DNA of 13,359 bases from an uncultured Clostridia bacterium (GTDB lineage Bacteria > Bacillota > Clostridia > Christensenellales > Aristaeellaceae): positions 1 through 13,359 of the forward strand of contig CAMNCR010000030.1 of the NCBI GenBank assembly GCA_946534455.1, read 5' to 3'. The position numbers and the translations under genes were made by a program. Below the pieces are notes generated by a model, which was not told the origin of the DNA, searched no databases, and was given only the letters and a program-made list of their open reading frames with translations. Below are positions 1 to 6,923 of this stretch, one piece after another (position 1 is the first letter of the stretch; every line of letters starts with the position of its first letter).

Positions 1-79
1 CCTTCCTGCTCGTCGCGTCCACCACGATGGCCGGGATCAGTCCCCGCTCATCAAACTTCAGTTCATCCAACGTCAGCAT
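1..79 (-). CDS. hisI: Phosphoribosyl-AMP cyclohydrolase, N-terminal fragment (HisI or HisIE)
   Basis: Only the first 26 codons are inside the window; the gene runs off the left edge. The peptide begins MLTLDELKFDERGLIPAIVV and continues with DATSRK, which matches the start of HisI, where a (L)KFD..GLIPAIVQD-type segment precedes the catalytic metal-binding core. HisI opens the ring of phosphoribosyl-AMP in the third step of histidine synthesis. The ATG at 79 has a GAGGG ribosome binding site five bases upstream. It is the last gene of the his operon visible here, 97 nt after hisF, an unusually wide gap for this operon. Whether it is fused to a HisE pyrophosphohydrolase domain cannot be seen. 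Confidence 0.87.
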   Translation of the reverse strand, partial: MLTLDELKFDERGLIPAIVVDATSRK

Positions 80-121
80 ATTATCCCTCTTTCCTCTATA
101 TGATCTCTGCATTTTTTTCCG

Positions 122-178
122 AAGGTTTCCAAAGGGCAATCGGAAAGCCCTCTGGTCGCGCCTTTGGCGCGAAACCTT
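122..178 (-). promoter_or_regulatory. Predicted three-way-junction RNA between hisF and hisI
   Basis: In the minus-strand transcript an 8-bp outer stem (AAGGTTTC at 178-171 with GAAACCTT at 129-122) encloses two hairpins. The first is a GC-rich stem of 5-6 bp closed by an AAA loop (GCGCC/GGCGC, about 157-171). The second is a 5-bp stem AGGGC/GCCCT (133-151) with a 9-nt loop. The outer stem begins inside the hisF stop codon. No U-run follows, so it is not a simple terminator. It could act as an RNA-processing or stability element, a partial attenuator, or a regulator of hisI translation. I matched it to no named riboswitch. The base pairing is read directly; any function is inference. Confidence 0.5.
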
Positions 179-941
179 ATCCCACGATCCTCGCCGGTAT
201 CCCTTCCTCTCTCATTCGCCGCTTCAGATCCTCTATCCGCACCTCGCCGAAATGAAAGATTGAAGCTGCCAGCCCGGCATCTACCCCGGGCAGCGTATGA
301 AAGAGCTGGATAAAATCCTCTATTTTTCCCGCGCCTCCGCTGGCGATGACCGGCACAGGAGCCACCTCGCAGACCTTCTCGAGCATTTCCAGGTCAAACC
401 CTTTTTTGACCCCATCCGTATCGATGGAATTGACGACCACCTCGCCGGCTCCTTCTCCCACGCAGCGCCGGATCCACTCCATAGCCTCCAGACCCGTATT
501 ATCCCGGCCGCCCCTGGCAAAGACCCGGAAAACACCGTCCACGCGCTTGATATCCACGCTCAGCACCACGCACTGATCTCCATAGAGCTTCGCGGCTTTT
601 CCCACCAGGGAAGGATCCCGGATCGCGCCTGAATTCACGGACACCTTATCTGCGCCGCATTTCAGAACCCGGTCAAAATCCGCCGTCGTGTTGATTCCTC
701 CGCCGACCGTCAGGGGAATAAAGACCCGCTGCGCTGTTTCTCTCAGAATGTCCGTAAACAGAGCCCGCCCTTCCGCGGAAGCGGTAATGTCATAAAACAC
801 CAGCTCATCTGCTCCGTGTTCACTGTAATAGGCGGCCAGCTCCACCGGGGAAGCCACGTCTCCCAGCTGTTCAAAGTTGACCCCCTTGACCACGCGTCCG
901 TCCCGCACGTCCAGGCAGGGAATAATGCGCTTCGTGATCAT
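177..941 (-). CDS. hisF: Imidazole glycerol phosphate synthase subunit HisF (cyclase)
   Basis: HisF is the cyclase subunit of imidazole-glycerol-phosphate synthase. It takes ammonia from the HisH glutaminase and converts PRFAR into IGP and AICAR, the branch point to purine synthesis. At 254 aa it has the normal family length. The catalytic residues sit at the positions known from the family: Asp11 in IIPCLDVRDG, Asp130 in LSVDIK and Asp176 in NSIDTDG. Phosphate-binding segments of the (beta-alpha)8 barrel are visible as TVGGGI (78-83) and ASGGAG (near 220). Its ATG overlaps the hisA stop codon as ATGA (4 nt), indicating translational coupling. The TAA stop lies at the base of the predicted RNA structure before hisI. 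The gene looks intact. Confidence 0.97.
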   Translation of the reverse strand: MITKRIIPCLDVRDGRVVKGVNFEQLGDVASPVELAAYYSEHGADELVFYDITASAEGRALFTDILRETAQRVFIPLTVGGGINTTADFDRVLKCGADKVSVNSGAIRDPSLVGKAAKLYGDQCVVLSVDIKRVDGVFRVFARGGRDNTGLEAMEWIRRCVGEGAGEVVVNSIDTDGVKKGFDLEMLEKVCEVAPVPVIASGGAGKIEDFIQLFHTLPGVDAGLAASIFHFGEVRIEDLKRRMREEGIPARIVG

Positions 942-1651
942 CTTGCCACCTCAATCGCTTCAGACAGGCGAATATCGCCCGTGTAATAGGCCTTTCCGAT
1001 GATTGCGCCGTAGAGGTTCATCTCCCGCAGCGCGCGAACGTCCTCCAGAGAGGACACGCCGCCGCTGGCCGTAATCTGCAGCCCCAGCTGTTCCGTCAGT
1101 TCCCTGTACAGCTGCCGGTTGGTACCGCGCATGGCGCCGTCCCTGGAAATATCCGTGCAGATCAGCGTCCGAATCCCCATCTGCTCCATTTTCTGGCAGA
1201 AGGGCAAAAATCCTTTCCCGGATTTTTCGGTCCATCCATGCGTGGCAACCTCTCCGTCCCGGATGTCCACACCCACGGCGATGCGTTCTCCATGCTTTTC
1301 CACAGCCTGCCGCAGAAGGGCTTCGTTCTCCACGGCCGCCGTACCCAGAATCACGCGATCCAGCCCGGCCCGCAGATATCGGTCGATCACCTCCATGCTG
1401 CGGATTCCTCCGCCGACCTCGCAGAAAAGCCCCGTGCTTTCCCGGATTCGAAGCAGCGTCTCCAGATTGGGCGTTTCTCCGGATCGGGCACCCTCCAGGT
1501 CCACCAGATGGACGTGCGTCGCCCCCTGCGCCGCAAAGTCCTGTGCGATGTCTTCCGGATGCTCGCTGTACACGGTCATCTGGGCATAATCTCCCCTGTA
1601 CAGCCGGACTGCCTTTCCTTCATAAAGATCAATAGCCGGAAAAAGAATCAT
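938..1651 (-). CDS. hisA: ProFAR isomerase HisA
   Basis: HisA isomerises ProFAR to PRFAR by an Amadori rearrangement, step four of histidine synthesis. It is a (beta-alpha)8 barrel homologous to HisF. With the start chosen here it has 237 aa and begins MILFPAIDLYEGKAVRL, the usual family N-terminus. The catalytic acid/base pair appears as Asp8 (PAID) and Asp129 (VGVDIRDG). TDISRDGAMRG (166-176) and the phosphate-binding VGGGIRS and ASGGVSS are present. An upstream in-frame ATG at 1660 would add three residues, but it lies one base from the GGAGG ribosome binding site; the ATG at 1651 is spaced about ten bases from it, so I prefer 1651. The gap to hisH is 22 nt, and the gene overlaps hisF by 4 nt. 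Confidence 0.95.
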   Translation of the reverse strand: MILFPAIDLYEGKAVRLYRGDYAQMTVYSEHPEDIAQDFAAQGATHVHLVDLEGARSGETPNLETLLRIRESTGLFCEVGGGIRSMEVIDRYLRAGLDRVILGTAAVENEALLRQAVEKHGERIAVGVDIRDGEVATHGWTEKSGKGFLPFCQKMEQMGIRTLICTDISRDGAMRGTNRQLYRELTEQLGLQITASGGVSSLEDVRALREMNLYGAIIGKAYYTGDIRLSEAIEVAR

Positions 1652-1673
1652 GCTCTCCATTCCTCCAGTGCTT

Positions 1674-2282
1674 TTACAGCCTGCAGAAGGCTTCCAGGAT
1701 TTTCAGCCCTACGCTGCCGCTTTTTTCCGGGTGAAACTGGCATCCGAAGACATTTCCCCTGCCCACGCACGCAGTTATATCAATCCCGTATTCCACCTCC
1801 GCCAGCAGGCTGTCCTCGCAGCCCGTTGCACTGTAGGAGTGAACAAAGTAGACGCAGTCTCCCTCCCGCGTGTTTTTCAGCAGGGCAGAGGGCTTCCGGA
1901 TCTTCAGCGCGTTCCAGCCCATCTGCGGTATCTTGAGCCCTTCGGGCAGTCTTCCTGCCATAGGCAGAATGGACCCCTTCAGCAGACCCAGCCCCACGTG
2001 CTCCCCGTATTCATAGCTCTTTTCAAACAGCAGCTGCATTCCCAGGCAGATGCCCATCAGCGGCTTGCCGCTGGATGCCTCCAGCCGGACCGCCTCATCC
2101 ATGCCGCTTCTCTTCAGCTTCTCCGCCGCGTCGCCAAAGGCGCCGACTCCCGGCAGGATCACCCGGTCCGCCTGCCTGAGCCGGTCCGGATCCGCCGTCA
2201 CCTCCGCCTCCTGACCAATCGCGCGAAAGGAGCTCTGCAGAGAAAAAAGGTTGCCCACGCCATAGTCAATGATCGCGATCAT
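1674..2282 (-). CDS. hisH: Imidazole glycerol phosphate synthase subunit HisH (glutaminase)
   Basis: HisH is the class I glutamine amidotransferase subunit that hydrolyses glutamine and channels ammonia to HisF. The protein has 202 aa, normal for the family. The catalytic triad is visible as Cys79 in the nucleophile elbow GICLGMQ and His184/Glu186 in CQFHPEKS. The PGVGAFG segment (44-50) corresponds to the oxyanion-strand region, and IPQMGWN (118-124) is another family signature. The ATG shares its A with the TGA stop of hisB, and an AAGGAG ribosome binding site lies in the hisB 3' end, so translation is coupled. The gene appears complete. Confidence 0.96.
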   Translation of the reverse strand: MIAIIDYGVGNLFSLQSSFRAIGQEAEVTADPDRLRQADRVILPGVGAFGDAAEKLKRSGMDEAVRLEASSGKPLMGICLGMQLLFEKSYEYGEHVGLGLLKGSILPMAGRLPEGLKIPQMGWNALKIRKPSALLKNTREGDCVYFVHSYSATGCEDSLLAEVEYGIDITACVGRGNVFGCQFHPEKSGSVGLKILEAFCRL

Positions 2283-2869
2283 CAGAGCACTCCTTTCGTC
2301 GAGGGAATCTCATCCGCGAACGCCGGATCGATCCGCACCGCCTCCCGGAGGCTTCTTGCCACGCTCTTGAAGGTTCCCTCGATGATATGATGGCTGTTTC
2401 TGCCCGCCAGCTCCCGGATGTGCAGCGTACACTGCGCATGATGAGCAAAGGCCCGGAAGAATTCCTCCACCAGCTCCGTGTCAAAGGTTCCCACCTTCTC
2501 CGTCGGAATGGGCAGCGCGATCTCCAGCAGGCCTCTGCCGGAAAGATCCACCGCGCTGAGAATCAGCGTTTCATCCATGGGCAGCACCGTGCTGCCGTAT
2601 CGCTGAATCCCGCGCTTGTCCCCCAGCGCCTGCGCAAACGCGTCTCCCAGGGCGATGCCGATGTCCTCTGTCGAATGGTGATCATCCACCCAGGTGTCTC
2701 CCTGACAGGTCACCTGCAGGTCAAATCGTCCGTGCCGCGAAAGCAGCGTCAGCATATGGTCCAGGAATCCCACCCCGGTCTGAATCCGGCTTTCTCCGCT
2801 GCCGTCCAGGTTCAGCTGAACCGTGATATCCGTTTCCCCGGTTTTCCGGGCAACCGTTGCCTCTCTCAT
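2282..2869 (-). CDS. hisB: Imidazoleglycerol-phosphate dehydratase
   Basis: HisB dehydrates imidazole glycerol phosphate to imidazole acetol phosphate with a di-manganese centre. The 195-aa protein is the monofunctional form, with no N-terminal histidinol-phosphatase domain as found in enterobacteria. The metal-binding motifs are intact: FLDHML (35-40), DDHHSTED (62-69), FAHHAQC (141-147) and RNSHHIIEGTFK (157-168). The start codon overlaps the end of hisC as ATGA, and the stop overlaps hisH by one base. Since this HisB lacks a phosphatase domain and none is seen here, the histidinol-phosphatase must be encoded elsewhere. Confidence 0.97.
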   Translation of the reverse strand: MREATVARKTGETDITVQLNLDGSGESRIQTGVGFLDHMLTLLSRHGRFDLQVTCQGDTWVDDHHSTEDIGIALGDAFAQALGDKRGIQRYGSTVLPMDETLILSAVDLSGRGLLEIALPIPTEKVGTFDTELVEEFFRAFAHHAQCTLHIRELAGRNSHHIIEGTFKSVARSLREAVRIDPAFADEIPSTKGVL

Positions 2870-3930
2870 CTTGTTTCCTCCAGAATATCTCCTGTCGCCC
2901 GGATCAGCGCCTCCATCTGTTCCCGGGTACCGATGGTGATCCGATTATAGTTCCGGATCCGCGGCAGGCTGAAATGGCGGATCAGGATACCGCGCTCCTT
3001 CAGCTTCCGGTACAGCGTCTCTCCGTCGATTGCCGCGTGCTCCGCGAACAGGAAGTTCGTCCAGGAATCCAGGATTCTGAAGCCCAGCTTCCTGAGCTCC
3101 TCCGCCGTCCAGCTCCGGGTTTCCTGAATGCGGCGGCAGTTTTCCATATTATAGTCATCCTCCCGCAGACAGGCAATGCCCGCGGCCTGCGTCGCCCGGT
3201 TGACGTTATAGGGATTGGTGGAAAACTTCACCGTATTCAGATCCCGGATCAGGGATTCGCATCCCACGCCGAACCCCAGCCGTGCCCCCGCCATCGAGCG
3301 GGATTTTGAAAAGGTCTGCGTAACCAGCAGATTGTCATATTGATGAATCAGCGGCACACAGCTCTCCGCGCCGAAGTCCACATAGGCCTCGTCCACGACG
3401 ACCACATGATCCGGATTTGCCCTGATCACGCGTTCGATCTCGTCCCTTCCCAGCGCAATGCCCGTCGGCGCGTTGGGATTGGCCAGAAAAACCGTTCCTT
3501 CCGCGGGGCAGAACGCCTCCAGATCGATTCGCCAGTCCGCCGTCAGGGGAATTTCCCGGAATGGGATCCGGTTGATCGCGGCAAAAACAGGATAGAAGCC
3601 GTAGGTGATATCCGGAAAGATTGCCGGAGTCTGTTCGTCACAGAAGGCCATGAAGGCAAAATTCAGGATTTCATCCGATCCGTTGGTCATCAGCAGTTCA
3701 TTCGGGGAAACGCCCAGCCGCTCGCTCAGAATGCTCCGCAGCTGCGTGCACTCGGTATCGCTGTACAGACGAAGCCTGTCCGCCTCCGCGGCCAGCGCCT
3801 CCGCGACACCGGGCGGCGGGGGAAAGGGACTTTCATTGGTATTCAGCTTGATATACGGCTGATCAATGGGCTGCTCACCCGGCACATAGGGTGTCAGCTC
3901 CGCGTATCTGGATGAGAAAAAGCGGCTCAT
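2866..3930 (-). CDS. hisC: Histidinol-phosphate aminotransferase
   Basis: HisC is a class I/II PLP aminotransferase converting imidazole acetol phosphate and glutamate to histidinol phosphate and 2-oxoglutarate. At 354 aa it has the expected length. Family features include KLNTNESPFPPPP (28-40), the cofactor segment TNGSDE (82-87), NPNAPTG (151-157), DEAYVDF (180-186) and the Schiff-base lysine Lys209 in TFSKSRSMAGARLGFG. Conserved Arg residues near the C-terminus (RHFSLPR) fit substrate phosphate and carboxylate binding. It overlaps hisD upstream by ATGA (4 nt) and hisB downstream by 4 nt. Broad-specificity activity on aromatic amino acids is known in some HisC proteins and cannot be excluded, but the operon context fixes its main role. 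Confidence 0.96.
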   Translation of the reverse strand: MSRFFSSRYAELTPYVPGEQPIDQPYIKLNTNESPFPPPPGVAEALAAEADRLRLYSDTECTQLRSILSERLGVSPNELLMTNGSDEILNFAFMAFCDEQTPAIFPDITYGFYPVFAAINRIPFREIPLTADWRIDLEAFCPAEGTVFLANPNAPTGIALGRDEIERVIRANPDHVVVVDEAYVDFGAESCVPLIHQYDNLLVTQTFSKSRSMAGARLGFGVGCESLIRDLNTVKFSTNPYNVNRATQAAGIACLREDDYNMENCRRIQETRSWTAEELRKLGFRILDSWTNFLFAEHAAIDGETLYRKLKERGILIRHFSLPRIRNYNRITIGTREQMEALIRATGDILEETR

Positions 3931-5207
3931 ACCTTCTCCTCCGTGCGTATCATGGCGCTCCGGGCATGCCCCGTCAGCCCCTCCTTCCGGGCGAACAGAT
4001 CCACATCCCGGGCCACCCGGGCCAGCGCGTCCCGGGTAAAATAGGTGTACTGGGTCTTCTTCACAAAGTCATCCACGGAAAGCGGACTGGAGAACTTCGC
4101 CGTTCCCTGAGTCGGCAGCGTGTGATTCGGTCCCGCCAGGTAGTCTCCCAGTGCCTCCGGACAGTTCCTTCCCAGGAAGATGGACCCCGCGTGACGAATG
4201 CTGTCCAGATAGTCAAAGGGATTGTCCACACAGAGCTCAAGATGCTCCGGCGCGATTTCATTCGCGATTTCGATGGCCGCCTGCAGAGATTCAGCCACAA
4301 TGATCTTTCCGTTATTGTCAATGGAGGCCCGGGCGATCTCGCAGCGTTCCAGCAGCGGAAGCTGCTTTTCCAGCTCCGCCTGCACCGCCTCGGCCAGCTC
4401 CTGGCTGTCCGTCACCAGAACCGCGCTGGCCACCTTGTCATGCTCGGCCTGGCTCAGCAGATCCGCCGCCAGATGCACCGGATTGCTTTTCCCGTCTCCG
4501 ACAATCAGAATCTCGCTCGGCCCGGCAATCATGTCGATCGACACCAGACCGTAGACCTGCCTTTTCGCCTCCGCCACAAAAGCATTCCCGGGGCCAACGA
4601 TCTTATCCACCTTCGGAACGGACTGCGTTCCAAAGGCCAGCGCGGCAATGGCCTGCGCGCCGCCGGCCTTCACGATCCGGTCCGCTCCGCCCACCCGGGC
4701 CGCTGCCAGAATCACCGGATTGATCTTCCCGTCCGGTCCCGGAGGCGTGGTCATGACGATTTCGCCGACCCCCGCAATCTTCGCCGGGATCAGATCCATC
4801 AGCACCGTAGAGGGATAGGCTGCCGTGCCGCCGGGAACATACAGCCCTGCCCGGTCCACGGGGATCACCTTCTGTCCCATCACAATGCCCGGTTCGTCAT
4901 TGATGATAAAGGAATTGCGGACCTGACGCTGATGAAATTTCCGGATATTCGCGGCAGCCTTTTCCAGCACGGCCAGAAATTCCGGCTCAATCCGGGCCAT
5001 CGCCTCGTCCATTTCCTCCTGGCTGACCAGCAGGCTCTCCAGCTCCGCGTGATCAAACTTCGCCGTATATTCTCTCAGCGCCTCGTCTCCCCGCTCCCGT
5101 ACCTGTTTCAGGATCTCCGCGACGGTCTCCGTCACATTGACCGTCGGCATCGACCTGGCAAAAATCTCTCCGTTCGGGGTTTCTCCGTATTTCATGATCC
5201 GTATCAT
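3927..5207 (-). CDS. hisD: Histidinol dehydrogenase
   Basis: HisD carries out the last two oxidations, histidinol to histidinal to histidine, using two NAD+ and a zinc ion. The 426-aa length is standard. Signatures visible in order are PGGTAAYPSTVLM (125-137), VGPGNAFVAEAK (204-215), MIAGPSEILIVGD (226-238), LLSQAEHDKVA (250-260, holding the likely zinc ligands Gln253 and His256), APEHLEL (319-325, catalytic Glu321/His322), GDYLAGPNH (354-362) and GLTGHARS near the C-terminus (zinc His). It is coupled to hisG upstream and hisC downstream by 4-nt overlaps. All catalytic residues appear present. Confidence 0.97.
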   Translation of the reverse strand: MIRIMKYGETPNGEIFARSMPTVNVTETVAEILKQVRERGDEALREYTAKFDHAELESLLVSQEEMDEAMARIEPEFLAVLEKAAANIRKFHQRQVRNSFIINDEPGIVMGQKVIPVDRAGLYVPGGTAAYPSTVLMDLIPAKIAGVGEIVMTTPPGPDGKINPVILAAARVGGADRIVKAGGAQAIAALAFGTQSVPKVDKIVGPGNAFVAEAKRQVYGLVSIDMIAGPSEILIVGDGKSNPVHLAADLLSQAEHDKVASAVLVTDSQELAEAVQAELEKQLPLLERCEIARASIDNNGKIIVAESLQAAIEIANEIAPEHLELCVDNPFDYLDSIRHAGSIFLGRNCPEALGDYLAGPNHTLPTQGTAKFSSPLSVDDFVKKTQYTYFTRDALARVARDVDLFARKEGLTGHARSAMIRTEEKV

Positions 5208-5830
5208 GCTCTGTCCACTTCCTTCCGCAGTTCCTCCGTCAGCCGCTGAATCGGCCCGGTCTTGAATTTGAATCCGGATTTATTGGCAATCAGCCGGGCA
5301 GAAATCGGAATAATCGTTTCCAGCACGGCCAGGTTGTTTTCCTTCAGGGTCGTTCCCGTTTCCACAATGTCCACGATCACATCGCTCAGCCCCAGAATCG
5401 GCGCGATCTCGATGGAGCCGTTCAGATGAATAATGTCGATATCCCTGCCCTTGCCCGCATAATAGTCCCGGGCAATCCGGCTGAACTTGGTCGCCACCCG
5501 GAGCGTCCTGTCCTCCCGATCCTGAAAGTCCGCGGGACCCGCAACGGCCATCCTGCATTTCCCCACATTCAGATCCAGCAGCTCGTAAACCTCCGGCCGG
5601 TACTCCAGCAGGATGTCCTTCCCGGCCACGCCCACGTCCGCCGCGCCGCGCTCTACATAAATGGCCACGTCGGAGGGCTTCACCCAGAAATAACGCACAC
5701 CCGCGGCTTCGTTGTCAAAAATCAGCTTCCGGCTGTTTTCCAGCACCGCGGGACACTCAAATCCCGCCCGGGCAAACATGCCATATACCTTTTCGCCCAG
5801 CCGTCCCTTTGGGAGCGCTACGTTAAGCAT
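5204..5830 (-). CDS. hisG: ATP phosphoribosyltransferase, short form HisG(S)
   Basis: HisG condenses ATP with PRPP in the first, committed step of the pathway. At 208 aa this is the short form, which lacks the C-terminal ACT-like histidine-binding domain of the roughly 300-aa enzymes. It therefore needs HisZ for activity and feedback inhibition, as established for the family, and hisZ is the next gene upstream. The N-terminus MLNVALPKGRLGEK and the PRPP-binding loop DIVETGTTLKEN (154-165) are clear. The ATG overlaps the hisZ reading frame by 8 nt with a GGCGGAG ribosome binding site, which fits co-production of the hetero-octamer partners. Confidence 0.97.
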   Translation of the reverse strand: MLNVALPKGRLGEKVYGMFARAGFECPAVLENSRKLIFDNEAAGVRYFWVKPSDVAIYVERGAADVGVAGKDILLEYRPEVYELLDLNVGKCRMAVAGPADFQDREDRTLRVATKFSRIARDYYAGKGRDIDIIHLNGSIEIAPILGLSDVIVDIVETGTTLKENNLAVLETIIPISARLIANKSGFKFKTGPIQRLTEELRKEVDRA

Positions 5831-6770
5831 TCGCTCCGCCTCCTTCCGTCAGCCGCTCCAGCTGGTTCAGGAACACGGCAAAACCGATCGCCCGGTCCTT
5901 TCTCCCCAGCCTGCGCATCAGCGGCTCATACTGTCCGCCGCTGAGCACCGCCCCCGGAATCCCATCAATGAATCCCTTAAAGGCAATGCCGTTATAGTAC
6001 TTCAGATCGCCCGTCGCCGAAAAATCGATCAGCACCCGTTCGGAGATGCCGCTCTCCTCCAATTGATCAAGCACTTCGGAAAGCTCCTCCGCGGCATCCG
6101 CCGCACCGATTTCTCCGGCGATCTCCCGCAGCTCCGGCAGAACGGAAGCAGGCGATCCGTACAGCGAAATCAGCCGCAGAAGAGGTTCCGCGCTCTTCTC
6201 CTCCAGTCCGTTCTCCCGGCAGAGGTTCAGAATGCCGTGCCGGTTTTTTTCCGTCGTGCATGCCAGAAGCGCCTTCCGGATTCCCTTCTCCTCCGAAACA
6301 CGGTTTACCGCCGCGCTCAGCACATCCAGCTGGCTGATCTCCAGCACATAACGCTCAGAGCAAAGTGCCAGGCTCTCTCCCGCCAGCGCGAGCACCTCCG
6401 CCAGGCAGGCCTCATCCACGGGACCCATGCATTCCACGCCGACCTGCGTCATCTCCCGGAACCCGCTTTCCTGATCCGGAGCCCGGTATACGTTTTCATG
6501 GTAGTACAGCTTCCGCAGTGCGTCCGGTACATCCCGCCCGTTCTTTACAATGGACAGCGTCACGTCCGGCTTCATGGCCATCAGCCGCCCATTGGTGTCC
6601 GTAAAGGTAATCACGCCGTCCGAAAACAGGAAATCCTTGTTCCTGCTGTACAGATCGTATTCCTCAAACTTGCTCATTCGATAGCGCCTGTATCCGTGTC
6701 GATGGTAGAGCTCCCTCAGCCGGAATCCGATTCGTTCCTGAGCATCCATGACCTGATCCTCAATGATCAT
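5823..6770 (-). CDS. hisZ: ATP phosphoribosyltransferase regulatory subunit HisZ
   Basis: HisZ is a catalytically inactive paralogue of class II histidyl-tRNA synthetase that activates short HisG and makes it sensitive to histidine. I chose the ATG at 6770 because a strong AGGAGGGG lies four bases upstream; a TTG at 6791 in the same frame has no such site. The 315-aa product shows synthetase-like motifs: DGVITFTDTNGRLMAMKPD with its Pro-Asp at 68-69, YYHENVYR (89-96), REMTQVGVE (105-113) and the C-terminal GGQYEPL...AIGFAV. It is shorter than many HisZ proteins (about 380-420 aa), which suggests a reduced C-terminal region. It is the first gene of the operon. Confidence 0.93.
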   Translation of the reverse strand: MIIEDQVMDAQERIGFRLRELYHRHGYRRYRMSKFEEYDLYSRNKDFLFSDGVITFTDTNGRLMAMKPDVTLSIVKNGRDVPDALRKLYYHENVYRAPDQESGFREMTQVGVECMGPVDEACLAEVLALAGESLALCSERYVLEISQLDVLSAAVNRVSEEKGIRKALLACTTEKNRHGILNLCRENGLEEKSAEPLLRLISLYGSPASVLPELREIAGEIGAADAAEELSEVLDQLEESGISERVLIDFSATGDLKYYNGIAFKGFIDGIPGAVLSGGQYEPLMRRLGRKDRAIGFAVFLNQLERLTEGGGANA

Positions 6771-6800
6771 AAAACCCCTCCTGCTTCGCAATACTTTGCC

Positions 6801-6829
6801 ATGCTAACACTTTACTACGCTAAAGTCAA
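6801..6829 (-). promoter_or_regulatory. Promoter of the his operon
   Basis: On the minus strand TTGACT (6829-6824) and TAGCAT (6806-6801) are separated by exactly 17 bases, a good sigma-A-type promoter. Transcription should start near 6794, giving a leader of only about 24 nt before the hisZ ATG. There is thus no room for a histidine T-box, leader peptide or attenuator. The promoter is isolated from the upstream EF-G-like gene by a terminator at 6874-6899. Confidence 0.8.
6809..6826. promoter_or_regulatory. Candidate operator in the his promoter spacer
   Basis: A perfect 6-bp inverted repeat, ACTTTA and TAAAGT separated by six bases, fills most of the spacer and touches the -35 hexamer. A direct repeat TTAGC also occurs in this promoter, at a 16-bp period. 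A repressor bound here would block RNA polymerase. A TrpR-superfamily histidine regulator (HisR/YerC type) is one candidate known from Firmicutes, but I cannot confirm its motif from memory. Confidence 0.5.
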
Positions 6830-6864
6830 GGCTTTTTTTCTGTTTTTCAGACAGGTCCCATATT

Positions 6865-6899
6865 CATAAAGAAGCATAGCCGCATTCCTGCGGCTATGC
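6865..6899 (-). terminator. Intrinsic terminator of the EF-G-like gene
   Basis: A perfect 11-bp stem, GCATAGCCGCA with TGCGGCTATGC (6899-6889 and 6884-6874), is closed by a GGAA tetraloop and followed on the minus strand by TTCTTTAT. It lies 25 nt after the stop codon of the GTPase gene and about 45 nt before the his promoter, so it separates the two units. Confidence 0.85.
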
Positions 6900-6923
6900 C
6901 CCCAAATGAGACCGTTCCGTCTC

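Noticed and set aside
3891..5249. A 452-codon plus-strand open frame opposite hisD
   Set aside because: It is an antisense shadow; hisD is unmistakable on the other strand.
6771..6870. Histidine T-box riboswitch or leader peptide upstream of hisZ
   Set aside because: The promoter is too close to the start codon, and no specifier or antiterminator structure or His-rich leader is present.
6908..6923. Small GAGAC/GTCTC hairpin directly after the EF-G-like stop codon
   Set aside because: It has only five base pairs and no U-tract; the 11-bp hairpin just downstream is the convincing terminator.
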